Assembly (NCBI GenBank): GCA_015075175.1 | Contig: JABTUV010000001.1 | Coordinates: forward strand, 682,001-746,000 | Source: a bacterium | GTDB lineage: Bacteria; Hinthialibacterota; Hinthialibacteria; H5-UNCL2 | DNA: 64,000 nucleotides | Direction of reading: 5' to 3' | Shown here: one piece after another, positions 42,342 to 51,470 of the stretch | Position numbering within the stretch: position 1 is the stretch's first letter | Layout of the letters: the number at the start of each line of letters is the position of its first letter | The notes under the pieces: generated by a model | Seen by the model: only the letters and a program-made list of their open reading frames with translations | Told to the model about the DNA's origin: nothing | The model's database searches: none | Program-made: the position numbers and the translations under genes

Positions 42342-45300
42342 TCAGGCGGCCTCCTCCTCCCGGCGCTGATCGCGGTAGAGGTCCACTTTCACGTTCTTGC
42401 GGTCCTTGGTGACTTCCACGAGATCGCGCATGCGCACCACCACGCTGGCCGCCCGGTTCTCTTTGCGCAGCCACTCCTGGAAGACGGCGTTGCGCTTCTG
42501 GTTCAGGAGCTGCTCGCGCAGCTTCTCCCTCTGCTCCTGCCGCTCGGCAAGGGAGGCGGCGACGCGGCCGCGCGAGTACATAATGACGAAACTGTGGGGC
42601 CGCGTCGGCCAATCGGCGGGCGCGCCCATGCCTTCCGGTTCGTCCTGCTTCCAGACCGGCTGCACCAGTTCCTGGACGGGAACCACGCCGGACCGTTGGG
42701 TGGGGTCCAGCTCGGCGGCGGTGCGGTTGAAAGCGGCGGAAAGGTCCCAGTTCGCCGGGTACCTCCAGCGCGGAAGGGAAGCGTCAGGATCAACCGTCGG
42801 CCCCGCTCTCTTGTGTAGTCGGAAAGGTCGATCTCTCCGCTGGCGTTTCGGCCCTTGCCGGAGGCCAGATAGGCCTGGATTTCGGCCAGCGCCTGGTCGG
42901 CGGCGGCGCGGGCCAGCGGCGCCGCCCGCTCCGCCAGCACCACTTTTTCCACGTCGTCGCGAACTTCCTCGAACTCGGGTATCCGCTTGGGAAACGTCCT
43001 CTGGAGCTCCATTACGATCACGCGCACGATCGGCCGCTCCTCCCGGTCCTCCTCGCCCGGCCGGCGCGGCGGTGCGGTTTCATGCACAACCGCGTATCCG
43101 CAGTCCCCCGGCTCACGCAAGGTTTTCAGCTCGCGCGCGAACTCGGGGGCGGGATCGATCGGCTCCTCGCGCCGGAAGGGTTCGGACTCCTCGTAACTGA
43201 TCGAGTATCCCTTCCGCTCGACGAACTGCTGCACCACTTCCTTGAGGCGTCCGGGCCGGCCGGCCACGCGCACGGTCTCGTTGAAGAGGTCGATGGCCGC
43301 GTCCCGCGCCACTTCGCCGCGCTTCACTTGGCGGTAGGCCTCGCGCACGCGGTCGATGACCTCCTCGAAGGGCGGGATGCGCTCCTCGGACTTCTCCAGC
43401 GTGTAGAAGATGAAGGAGGCGTCGTCGCCCTCGACCGGTCCGCCCACCTGGCCCTGGGGGGACTCGAGCACGGCGTTCTTGAACTTTTCACCGGCGGCGC
43501 CGAACTCCATCAGGTAGTCGTCCTTGCCGAAGGAGCGGGTGGTCGCCAGCCACGTGGCATGCTGGACGCGGGCGGCGGCCCAGCCCTCGGTACTGGTGCG
43601 GATGCGGTCCAGGGCGGCGTAGGCCTCCTCGCGGGCGAGGCGGCCGGCGCGCGCCTCCACAAGCGCCCGGCGTACGTCCTCCCAGGCCTCCTGCAGCGAG
43701 AGCTGGCGCGCCTCCTGCACATCCACCAGCTCGACCAGATAGAAGTTGCGCCCGCCCTCCAGGACGCTGGACAGCTTGCCAGCGGGCAGCGTCAAGTTGA
43801 AGGCGGCGCGGGAGACGATGAACACGTCGTCGCCGATGGTGGAGTCGATCTGCCGGGCGGCGCGTGCGAAGGCGGGCGGCTGACTGACTTTCCAAGTCGA
43901 ACCCAGCGTGGCCGGGTCCAGCGTCTCGTCGGCCAGTCGGCCGCGCAGCTCCTCCAGCCGCGCCCGCAGCGCGGTGCGCGCCGCCTCGCGCGCGATGCGC
44001 TCCACGATTTCCCCTTCGACCTCCGCCAGCGGCCTGATCACCTCGTCCCGGTGCGAATCGACGCGGATGAGATGATAACCGAAGCGCGAGCGCACCGGCC
44101 CCGTCACCTCTCCCACCGCCGCGGCGAAGGCGGCGGCCTCGAAGTCGGGATCCATCATGCCCAGGCCCTTGCGCACCACGCCCAGGTCGCCGCCCTTCTC
44201 GGCGTTGCTGCGGTCCTCCGAGTACTGGCGCGCAGCTTCCTCGAAGGTCCTGGTGCCGGATGTGATTTCGCCCAACACCATGTGGCAGCGCTCCCGCGCC
44301 CGCCTGTCCGAGTCGCTGTCCTCGTCCGCGTGCGACATGATGAGAATGTGCCGCACCGAGATCTCCTCCGGCGTGGCCACGAACACCTCGCGTTGGGCGG
44401 CGTAATACTCCCGTATCTCCTCCGGCGAGGGGTGAATCTTCTTCATCTCTTCGTCCAGGTTGGCATGGACGTAGCGGATGACGCGCTTTTCCGGGCTGCG
44501 GAAGCGGTCGGGGCGCTCCTGGTAGAACTGCTCGACCGGCTCGGTAGCGTCGCCGACGGCGAGGGCGACCGAGTCGCGGAAGCGGGCCGCGTCGAAGCGA
44601 ATGTACTCCGCCCGCGCGCGCGCCGGCAGGAGATACTCGGTCGCGTGCTGCTCGTAATAGGTCCGCAGCTCGTCCGTGCCGGCCGTCACCTGGCCGGCGA
44701 AGGTGAATGCATTGAAGGGCACGTAACCGATCTGCACCTGCGGCAGGCGGGTGAACTGCTCCTTGTGCGCCTCGTAATACTCGCGCAGCTCCGACTCGCC
44801 GGCGGTCACCTCCGAGATGTAATCGGCGACGGGAAACTCCAGGTAGCCGACGCGCATCTGCTCGGAGAAGTCGGAATAGGCTTCGTCCAGCTCCTCTTCC
44901 GTCACCTGCGCGGCCTGAGTAAGCAACTCCTGCAACTTCAGCATGGTCAGTTGATGCCGGAACTGGTTCTCATACATCTCGGGAGGATATCCCCGCCGAT
45001 ACAGCTCCCGCAGATAGAGGTTTCGGTCGAAGCGCCCCGTCTGCGGATTGGTGTGGGTGCGCTGGATTTCGGCGCTGACTTCCGCGTCGGTGGTTACCAG
45101 CCCCAGTTCCTTGATGGTGCGATCGATCACCGCCTGGTTGACGAGGCTGTCGAAGGCCTGCTTTTGCAGGCGCTTGTCGTCCATCGCGTCGGGGTCGAAG
45201 TTCTCACCCATCTGCTGCTGCAGCTGGTTGCGGAGGTTCTGGATCTGGTTGCTCCAGTCTTGGGCGGTGAAGGGGACGTCATCCACCGTAAAGGCGGGCC

Positions 45301-45418
45301 GCTCCGCCTGCCGCTGCTGAATGCCCTGGTAGCCGAAAACCGCGATGAAGCTGGGGACGACCAGGCAGATAATCACCCACATGAAGGTTTTCATGTGGGT
45401 GCGCATAAAGATCATCAT
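42342..45418 (-). CDS. PpiD/SurA-like peptidyl-prolyl isomerase, frameshifted near its C-terminus
   Basis: This large membrane-anchored foldase is about 1025 residues once the frame is repaired. One N-terminal helix (FMWVIICLVVPSFIAVFGYQ) and a SurA_N-like region (FTAQDWSNQIQNLRNQLQQQ) come first. The parvulin domain follows (ISVRHILIMSHADED; GGDLGVVRKGLGMMDPDFEA; GPVRSRFGYHLIRVDSH). Long helical repeats complete it. PpiD proteins assist folding of exported proteins. The frame is lost around 42760-42820; the true C-terminus (VPVQELVQPVWKQDEPEGMG to RDQRREEEAA) is in another frame and ends at 42342. The start could be ATG 45418 or one of the next three Met codons. Confidence 0.88.
45378..45405. 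repeat. Perfect 12-bp inverted repeat over the ppiD-like start region
   Basis: CACCCACATGAA and TTCATGTGGGTG are separated by four bases. In the mRNA this would hide an internal Met codon in a hairpin about 15-40 bases after the first ATG. It could influence start choice, or it may be a chance product of the THMKTFMWV coding sequence. Confidence 0.5.
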
Positions 45419-45477
45419 GGGCCTGTACCACCATCCGTTAATTAGCGAAATAGTATCAAATCACAGAAGCGCGGATT

Positions 45478-46020
45478 CTAGGGACCGCTCTGAGGCTTGT
45501 CAACCGCAAAGCCGGCTCGTAATTCCGGCCCCGCGGCGGACTCCAGCGGTGCAGTCACAAGCTTGGCGAGGTCCAGAAGACTGACCGCACGGTCCTCCGA
45601 GGTGAAAAGTCCCCGCAGGGCCCCGCGGGCGTCGCCGGCCTTTCCCGCCAGCGGCGGCTCCAGGGCGGAGACTGCGACGCGCTTCACCCCCACGACGCGG
45701 TCCACGCGCACGCCCAAGAGTTCCCCCGGTCCCTGCAGGATCAGGATACGCTCGCCGGTCGGCGGCGGATCGTCGGCAAGTCCCAGAAGTCTCCGTCCTG
45801 ACAACACGGTGACTACCCGGCCGCGCAGGTTCACGACCCCGTCCACGAACTCCGGCGCCCCGGGGACCGGATAGAGTGGATAATCGCGGATGACTTCCGA
45901 TACATCCGTGAGTTCAACCGCGAAGCGTTCCCCGGCCAGCTCCAATACAATCAGGGCGCGGGCGTCCTCGACCTCCTCGGGTGTATCGCCGAACAGGAAC
46001 AAGGGGGCGGTCGGTTCCAT
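45478..46020 (-). CDS. CheW-like coupling protein
   Basis: The 180-residue protein is a CheW domain: ALIVLELAGERFAVELTDVS, VPGAPEFVDGVVNLRGRVVT, ILILQGPGELLGVRVDRVVG and LDLAKLV. CheW links receptors to the CheA kinase. No cheA or cheY is in the window; a methyl-accepting protein lies 10 kb away. A short acidic N-terminal extension (EEVEDA) precedes the domain. The ATG at 46020 overlaps by one base the TAA of the upstream small gene (TAATG), so the two are translated together. Confidence 0.9.
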   Translation of the reverse strand: MEPTAPLFLFGDTPEEVEDARALIVLELAGERFAVELTDVSEVIRDYPLYPVPGAPEFVDGVVNLRGRVVTVLSGRRLLGLADDPPPTGERILILQGPGELLGVRVDRVVGVKRVAVSALEPPLAGKAGDARGALRGLFTSEDRAVSLLDLAKLVTAPLESAAGPELRAGFAVDKPQSGP

Positions 46021-46355
46021 TAATCCTCCCGGGTTGCGGCCGCCGAGCCGAAAAACTCGACCAGCGGCGTACCGCGGAACCACTGCGCGAACAGCGCGTC
46101 GAATCCCACCGGTTCGCCCCCGATGTCCACGTATTCGATGTTGATATAGGGAAAGAACTTGGTCCCGGTGATGGAACGCAATTGACCGACGATGTCCCCG
46201 CCGCAGGGGGAAGTCTCCAGCACTTTCAAGGGCAGGCAGCGCATGGTAATGCCGTCGGAGTCCTTATCGACCACGAGTCCGAGGAAACGCTTTCCCGACA
46301 GGAGGTGGACCTCCACGACTTTGCCGACCATGGCCCGGTCGCCGTGCGCGTTCAT
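46020..46355 (-). CDS. Small protein with Sm-like beta pattern, coupled to CheW
   Basis: The 111-residue product begins VGKVVEVHLLSGKRFLGLVV followed by DKDSDGITMRCLPLKVL. This spacing of strands resembles the Sm/LSm beta-barrel (strand-SG-F-G-strand-DxxGI). The C-terminal half (TGTKFFPYINIEYVDIGGEP) is not recognised. The assignment is structural inference only. It overlaps the CheW gene by one base on the same strand. A role in signalling or RNA binding is possible; neither is shown. An alternative start is the Met nine codons in. Confidence 0.5.
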   Translation of the reverse strand: MNAHGDRAMVGKVVEVHLLSGKRFLGLVVDKDSDGITMRCLPLKVLETSPCGGDIVGQLRSITGTKFFPYINIEYVDIGGEPVGFDALFAQWFRGTPLVEFFGSAAATRED

Positions 46356-46432
46356 GCAGCAAGGTTAAAATAGGCCGCTACCGGACGCAAGCAAAAGCTG
46401 GCGCGGTTCCACGGGTCGCCTCGGGTCGCGCG

Positions 46433-46972
46433 TCATCCCTCCCAGCCCCCCTTATTAAGGGGGGAGGCGAGGTCGCGCAGGCGGGCGACGAGGGAGGCGC
46501 GCCGCTCGGAGTCCTCCATGATGGCCTCCAGGAGGCCTTGCAGGTTGGCGGCCGTCTCCGGCGAGAGAAGATGCTCCATCTTGCAGGCGTCGGCGCGGGC
46601 GATTTCGGACGGCACGTCCAGAATCTGCTCGAAAAACGCCGAGAGCACGGCGAAGTTGCGCTCGATGGCCGCGATCAACGTTCGGCCCGTATCCGTGAGC
46701 GAGAGCATGCGCGCCTCGTCCTCGCAAACGAGGCCGCGCGATTTCAGGATGGCGACGCCCTGGCTGGCCGCCGCCTTGGTGATTTCCAACTGCCGCGCCA
46801 CGTCGGTCACGCGGGCGTAGCCTTTCTGCTCCAGAAGCTGCGCCACCGCGCGCAGATAGTGCGCGGAAGAGTGCGTCAGGAAGTTATCCCGGAAGGTTTT
46901 CCAATAAGACTGATCGTTGGCGATGGTCTTCACGAGGGTCGCCTGATCCTCACAACAAGAAGATGCGCACAT
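46433..46972 (-). CDS. DtxR/MntR-family metal-dependent regulator
   Basis: The 179-residue protein has a winged HTH (AHYLRAVAQLLEQKGYARVT, then VARQLEITKAAASQGVAILK). The dimerisation/metal helix includes ARADACKMEHLLSPET, matching the CxxEH-type metal site of DtxR and MntR. It probably represses metal uptake when Mn or Fe is bound. The N-terminus begins MCASSCCEDQ, an extra Cys cluster not typical of the family. The last residues (PLNKGGWEG) are read from a CCCCCTTATTAAGGGGG repeat, so the native stop has probably been replaced. No transporter gene is adjacent. Confidence 0.88.
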   Translation of the reverse strand: MCASSCCEDQATLVKTIANDQSYWKTFRDNFLTHSSAHYLRAVAQLLEQKGYARVTDVARQLEITKAAASQGVAILKSRGLVCEDEARMLSLTDTGRTLIAAIERNFAVLSAFFEQILDVPSEIARADACKMEHLLSPETAANLQGLLEAIMEDSERRASLVARLRDLASPLNKGGWEG

Positions 46973-47046
46973 TAACCGCCCTCAGTTTCGAGTTTACTGG
47001 TTCGGCTCAGCGGTGTCAAGCTCGCAACGAATCCTCGCAAAGAATC

Positions 47047-47225
47047 CTGTCATTCCGACCGAAGAATCCTGTCATTGCGACCGAACGATCCTGTCATTTC
47101 GACCGAACGATCCTGTCATTTCGACCGAACGATCCTGTCATTTCGACCGAAGGGAGAAATCTTTCCCGCCGTTACTGCCGGTCGAGTGCGAGGCAGGAGA
47201 TTTCTCCCTTTGGTCGAAATGACAG
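47047..47225. repeat. Dispersed TGTCATTTCGACCG repeat, locus 4, with 22-bp tandem units
   Basis: About five head-to-tail units of GATCCTGTCATTTCGACCGA type come first. A palindrome whose arms are GTCATTTCGACCGAAGGGAG and CTCCCTTTGGTCGAAATGAC follows. The core CGGTCGAGTGCGAGGCAGGA corresponds to the core at the other loci. It is non-coding. Confidence 0.88.
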
Positions 47226-47281
47226 CTACCGGGCCAAGTGTAGTGAATCGCATCTGCACTCCGACGTCCTCTCAACGGATT

Positions 47282-48352
47282 TCAGCTTCCGGTTGGTCGG
47301 TTGAAGCGACGACGCAAGAGCGCGGGCCGGCGCGACAGGAGGGTATGGCCGAGGGGAAGCGAGGCGAGAAGGAGCAACACCAGATCATCCAGGTATCCCA
47401 GCGGTCCCAGCGCCGCCTCGGGAAGCACGTCCACAGGAACCAGCAAGTAGAGAACGCCCACGGCCAAAATGAGGGCCTGGGCGGCGAAGCTGCCGGCATC
47501 GACGAGGGCTGCGACGCCCGGCGGCGCGTGGCTCTCGCGCAAGACTTGGGAGGGTTCCAGAACCTTTGCCGCCGGATCGTAAACGACCAGTCCGCTGCCC
47601 GCCAGCTGCGACAGTTGGCGGACGATTTCCCGCGGCAAGGCCCGCGCCTCGTCGACCGTCTGCCCGCAGAGAAGAAAGAGCGCGTGGCGCGCCGGCAGGG
47701 GACGCGCGCGCAATTCCAGAAGCAAATCCCGCATGGGGCCTGTCAGCGGCAGCCGCTCCCGCACCCGCGCCGGCAGGTACAGCGGTTCCTCCAGGAGCAG
47801 GGAGAATCCCGCCAGCCACAAAAGGTATCCTGCCACGATGTCCGCCCGGAACGGATACAGCCCCGAGGACGCGACCAGAACCAGAAAAAGCACGAAGCCC
47901 TTGTACGAGCGATAGGCGAACGACAGGAGGAGAATGAGGGCCGACAGCAGATACAGCGGCGAAACCACCAGCCGGGCCAGTCCCTCTCCCACGGCGTGGG
48001 AGAGCAAATCCGCTGAACCCGTCTGCGCCCAGCGATAGAAGCGGGCCAGGCCCCAGTCTCCGGCGTTGGCGAGGACGTGGCTGAACCCCAGGGTGGCCGT
48101 CGCGAATACCAGCAGGGCGTTGAGCGCTCCCCGCCACTCGTAAAACCAACCCAACCGCGGCCGCAAGAGAAAGAGAAAGAGCAGCATGATGGCGGCGATC
48201 AGCATGGCCGGCGGCAGCTGCTCGGATATGTACAAACCTTCGCGGAAAGTGCACGGGAGGAGCGCGGCGGCGAGGAGAAACCAGCCCACCGCGACGCGCA
48301 GTCGGCCGGCTCCGAGTGCGCGCTCCCATGGCCGCAGCGGGGCCGGATTCAC
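47282..48352 (-). CDS. Membrane protein with C-terminal DUF1232
   Basis: The 356-residue protein has several hydrophobic spans: VAVGWFLLAAALLPC, AAIMLLFLFLL, YLLSALILLLSFAY, GFVLFLVLVASSGLYPF. It ends with a DUF1232/YkvA-like segment (LYLLVPVDVLPEAALGPLGY followed by LDDLVLLLLASLPLG). DUF1232 has no assigned function. A cytoplasmic region in between (LLCGQTVDEARALPREIVRQ) may be a small helical domain. The GTG start overlaps the stop of the upstream gene (GTGA), making it the third gene of an operon after inositol monophosphatase and a small membrane protein. Confidence 0.8.
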   Translation of the reverse strand: MNPAPLRPWERALGAGRLRVAVGWFLLAAALLPCTFREGLYISEQLPPAMLIAAIMLLFLFLLRPRLGWFYEWRGALNALLVFATATLGFSHVLANAGDWGLARFYRWAQTGSADLLSHAVGEGLARLVVSPLYLLSALILLLSFAYRSYKGFVLFLVLVASSGLYPFRADIVAGYLLWLAGFSLLLEEPLYLPARVRERLPLTGPMRDLLLELRARPLPARHALFLLCGQTVDEARALPREIVRQLSQLAGSGLVVYDPAAKVLEPSQVLRESHAPPGVAALVDAGSFAAQALILAVGVLYLLVPVDVLPEAALGPLGYLDDLVLLLLASLPLGHTLLSRRPALLRRRFNRPTGS

Positions 48353-48888
48353 CGCAGCGTCGCCTCCAACGTCATCAAGCGGTTTCGGATCTTCTCGCAC
48401 AGAATCCGCGCGCGCGAACTGTCGGAAACCGGCGTGATGGTGACGTTGGCCGCGTGCGTGGCGCTGTTCCACTTCCGTCCCGTCAACAGCCACCAGGCTT
48501 CGCGATAGTGATGCGCCGACTCGGCCAGGAGCGTCTTGTCGTTCCAACCGCGATAGCCCTCGTCCCACAGCTGGTCGCCGCGCAGGACCAGCTTCTCCGC
48601 TTCCGAGAGCCGCCGATCCTCGGACAGCAGGGCGGTCGTCGCGGCGGTCGGCGAAAGGTCGGCGGGACGGGGCGTACTCAGATAGGAAAACACCAGCACC
48701 AGCGCGACCAGGCCGACCAGAAGAAACGGCAGCACGTAGCGCGAGCGTTCCGACTCCGGGCCGCGATAGGGCGGCGGGGGCGGACCCTGGCGCGGAAACG
48801 CCTCGAACAGCTCCGTTACCGAACCGGCGTCTTCCGGTCGGCGGCGTTCCAATTCGCGCTGCGGGTCGGGCAGGATCACGTCGCTCAT
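48349..48888 (-). CDS. Single-pass membrane protein of unknown function
   Basis: The 179-residue protein has a proline-rich cytoplasmic N-terminus (FPRQGPPPPPYRGPESERSR), one transmembrane helix (YVLPFLLVGLVALVLVFSYL) and an extracytoplasmic helical part (AEKLVLRGDQLWDEGYRGWN). The family is not recognised. The ATG at 48888 overlaps the upstream inositol monophosphatase stop (ATGA), and its own stop overlaps the GTG of the DUF1232 gene. The three genes are therefore tightly coupled, although the functional link is unclear. Confidence 0.7.
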   Translation of the reverse strand: MSDVILPDPQRELERRRPEDAGSVTELFEAFPRQGPPPPPYRGPESERSRYVLPFLLVGLVALVLVFSYLSTPRPADLSPTAATTALLSEDRRLSEAEKLVLRGDQLWDEGYRGWNDKTLLAESAHHYREAWWLLTGRKWNSATHAANVTITPVSDSSRARILCEKIRNRLMTLEATLR

Positions 48889-49685
48889 GGCGCCTTCCCA
48901 ACAAACTCCGTCAGAATCCGTTCGTGCAGGTGCGGGGCGCTGCACACGAACTGGTATTGCTGGTGCTTGAGGCGTCCGGGATGCTGCAAAAGGGGAAAGA
49001 GCGCGCGCCCCTCCGCGTCCGTCACTATTCCGCCCGCCTCCAGCACGATCAACGAAGCGGCGGCGATGTCCCAGAGATGCGAGTTGGTGGCAAAGCAGGT
49101 CTCAAAGCGACCCGCCGCCACGTAGCAGGCGTTCAGGACCGTGCTGCCGGTATTGCGCAGCTTGGCCCGCTCCACTACCCGCGCCAGCGCCGCCGCCAGT
49201 CGCGGTCCGCCGTTGGAGGGCATGGCGAAGCAGCTTTCGCCCGAAAGCTCCCTTGCTGTACAACGGATGGGACGGCCGTCCAGCAACGCGCCCCGGTCGG
49301 CGGCGGCGCTGAAAATCTCCTCCCGCATGGGGTCCACGCACACCGCCACGCGCGGTGCGCCGTCCTGGATAAGTCCCAGGGAAAAAGCGAACAGCGGCGT
49401 GCCCGCCGCAAAGTTGGTCGTCCCGTCGATGGGATCGACGACCCAGCAGGGTCCGGTCGCCTCGGCGGTAAAACCCTCCTCTTCGCCCAGCACCACGTGC
49501 CCGGGCAGGTGCAGGGAGACTTCGCGTCGCACCCAGGCCTCCATCGCCCGGTCGGTGTCGGTGACGATGCCCGCGCCGGGTTTGGCGGTGATCTCGTGCG
49601 GGCCGGCGAAGGCCTCGCGCAGGCGTGGTATCGCTTCCCGTCCCAGGCGCAGGGCGAACTCATAATCGCGCGTCAACAGGTCCAT
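48885..49685 (-). CDS. Inositol monophosphatase family protein
   Basis: The 266-residue enzyme belongs to the IMPase/SuhB/CysQ fold. Metal and substrate motifs are present: LGEEEGF (first Glu), WVVDPIDGTTNFAAGTPLFA and LWDIAAASLIVLEAGGIVTD. Such enzymes hydrolyse inositol-1-phosphate, histidinol phosphate or PAP; the sequence alone does not decide. The length is standard and the ATG at 49685 is the natural start. It leads a three-gene overlapping operon with two membrane proteins. Confidence 0.93.
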   Translation of the reverse strand: MDLLTRDYEFALRLGREAIPRLREAFAGPHEITAKPGAGIVTDTDRAMEAWVRREVSLHLPGHVVLGEEEGFTAEATGPCWVVDPIDGTTNFAAGTPLFAFSLGLIQDGAPRVAVCVDPMREEIFSAAADRGALLDGRPIRCTARELSGESCFAMPSNGGPRLAAALARVVERAKLRNTGSTVLNACYVAAGRFETCFATNSHLWDIAAASLIVLEAGGIVTDAEGRALFPLLQHPGRLKHQQYQFVCSAPHLHERILTEFVGKAP

Positions 49686-49739
49686 TCCTTGCTCCTCTCA
49701 AGCGTTCATCTTCGCATCCGTCCCGCTCCAGGGCAAGAA

Positions 49740-49812
49740 TCATGTGGAGTGCGGCTGCTTGCCGTCGCATGGCGCGCGTCATCCCCCCTGCCCCCCTTGC
49801 TCAGGGGGGAGC
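49740..49812. repeat. GGAGTGCGGCTGCTTGC and CCCCCTTGCTCAGGGGG repeats at the sagB 3' end
   Basis: ATGTGGAGTGCGGCTGCTTG and CCCCCCTTGCTCAGGGGGGA overlap the last codons of the SagB-type gene, which read RLPPEQGGQGG. The first unit recurs twice at 60.35-60.41 kb. Confidence 0.7.
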
Positions 49813-51470
49813 CGATGGCTGCGGGCCGACTCGTAGGGCGGCAACGTGGTCAGACGACTGTCCTCCACCGGCCCGCCGACGGTGAAATGATAGAGACTCT
49901 GCCAGTCGAGATCGGCCAAGCCGAACACCTCGTGCACCGCATCGTCGAAGTAGCAGCCGATTCCCGTGCCCCGAACGCCGATGGCCTCAGCCTCAAGGTA
50001 AAGGACCTGCCCGATCATGCCCGCTTCCCAGAAAAGACGCCGGTAGTTCCAAGCGCCCGACTCGGAAAGCGCGGGGAGAAACCGCGCGATCATGCCCAGC
50101 GAGAAGGCGCCGTCGCCGGCAATCGCCTGGGTGCAACTGACCTGGGCCGCCAACATGCGGCAATCGCCGGCCTGGAGGAGAAACAACGGCAACTCGGCGG
50201 GACGACCCTCGGGAGACTGCCAGAGAAAGTCGCGGCGCATGGAGCGCCGCACGGGCTCGAGAGCGGCAGCATCGCGCGCCAGGAAATAGAGTCCGGGCGA
50301 CAGTCCCTCGACGCGGTGTACGAAGAGACCGAGATGCAGGCGCGGCGGCCAGGGCAGGGCGTCCCAGGGCGAGCCGGTATGGGCCGGCAGGGTGCGCGCC
50401 AGCATCCGGTAGAACTGCTCGGTCGAGATGGTCGTCTTGCCGTCATAGTCGACGGCGCTGCGACGCTGCATGAGTATCCGGCGGGCGGGGAGCGCCGCTT
50501 CCCCGGCGTCGGCGGCCTCAAGGAGCGGCAGCGGGATGGGGTCAGGTCTGGATAAGACCGTCGATGTACGCGGCTTGGCGGCGGCTTCCGCGACTACGTC
50601 GATGATGCGCCAGGGGACGGTCTCGCGCGAGAGTCGGCGGGCGCGCCCCCGCCAGGTTCCCGCCGCCACGCCGTCGATGGCGGTTTCCGGCAGGGAGAGG
50701 GGAACGGCGGCGGCAACGTCCGGCACGACGGCGCCGACGAGGTCGGGATGCTCGGCCTCGTCGGCGTGGAAGTCCTCCGTCCGAGAAAGCCCGAGCAGGC
50801 GCGCCACGTCGGCGTCGGAGAGGTCCTCCAAGAGCACCAGTCTCCATCCCAGCATCGCCGCCGACAGCCGCATCGCCGCCAGCGCGTGCCCGCAGTCGTG
50901 CTGGCAGTAACGATACGCGCGCTCGCCGTACTTCCAGGCCTCCCGCCAAGGAATCGACGCCAAGCCGACGAAAAAGGTCCCATCAGGAAAGCCGGCCGCC
51001 AGCTGCCGCCAGGCCGTCACGGAGAAATCCGCGCGCAGCTCCAGTCCATGCTCGCGCGGCGCGTAATGCGCTACAACCGGGGCGTCGAACAACCCCGGCA
51101 GGGGTCCGGCGATCACGTAGCCCTCGGTAGGATGCAGGTTGCCGCTGCTGGGATTGACGCGCAGCGCCCAGCGGCTGCCCAGATACTCCTTCCACGCGGA
51201 CAGCCCCAGCGACAGCTCGAACAGTTGCGCGAGCCTCTCCCGGGAAACCTCGGCGGGAGGGACCCGGCCGGGCCGGTACAGCGCCGCGTAGGGCGTGGCG
51301 TCTTCGGGATTCAAAAAGGGCAGTTCCAGGAGCGGCGCGCCCTCGTAGCGGCGAAAGGCGTCCGGCTGGTTGGCCCAATCCAGCATACCCAAGCTGCGCG
51401 CAAAGCGATGATAGTGGTGCTTGGTCTCCTGGTGGTAATTGAGGACGAGCTCCAGGGCGCGAGTAGACAT
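49779..51470 (-). CDS. SagB-type double nitroreductase-fold oxidoreductase
   Basis: The 563-residue protein holds two nitroreductase-like halves. The first has YHQETKHHYHRFARSLG and RWALRVNPSSGNLHPTEGYV, typical of SagB/ThcOx family members. The second starts at RRSAVDYDGKTTISTEQFYR and includes EAGMIGQVLYLEAEAIGVRG and GIGCYFDDAVHEVFGLA. SagB enzymes use FMN to oxidise azolines in peptide natural products. No cyclodehydratase or precursor peptide is adjacent, so this stand-alone form may have another substrate. GGGAG six bases before ATG 51470 supports the start. The C-terminal end is repeat-derived. Confidence 0.88.
   Translation of the reverse strand: MSTRALELVLNYHQETKHHYHRFARSLGMLDWANQPDAFRRYEGAPLLELPFLNPEDATPYAALYRPGRVPPAEVSRERLAQLFELSLGLSAWKEYLGSRWALRVNPSSGNLHPTEGYVIAGPLPGLFDAPVVAHYAPREHGLELRADFSVTAWRQLAAGFPDGTFFVGLASIPWREAWKYGERAYRYCQHDCGHALAAMRLSAAMLGWRLVLLEDLSDADVARLLGLSRTEDFHADEAEHPDLVGAVVPDVAAAVPLSLPETAIDGVAAGTWRGRARRLSRETVPWRIIDVVAEAAAKPRTSTVLSRPDPIPLPLLEAADAGEAALPARRILMQRRSAVDYDGKTTISTEQFYRMLARTLPAHTGSPWDALPWPPRLHLGLFVHRVEGLSPGLYFLARDAAALEPVRRSMRRDFLWQSPEGRPAELPLFLLQAGDCRMLAAQVSCTQAIAGDGAFSLGMIARFLPALSESGAWNYRRLFWEAGMIGQVLYLEAEAIGVRGTGIGCYFDDAVHEVFGLADLDWQSLYHFTVGGPVEDSRLTTLPPYESARSHRLPPEQGGQGG

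Noticed and set aside
43082-45445. 787-codon plus-strand open frame
   Set aside because: Antisense shadow of the PpiD-like gene, which has clear parvulin motifs on the other strand.
47047-47160. Regular 22-bp repeats resembling a CRISPR array
   Set aside because: The units are directly adjacent with no unique spacers, and they grade into a palindromic dispersed repeat. No cas gene is present. The same applies at 9450-9560 and to the 12-bp array at 17257-17325.
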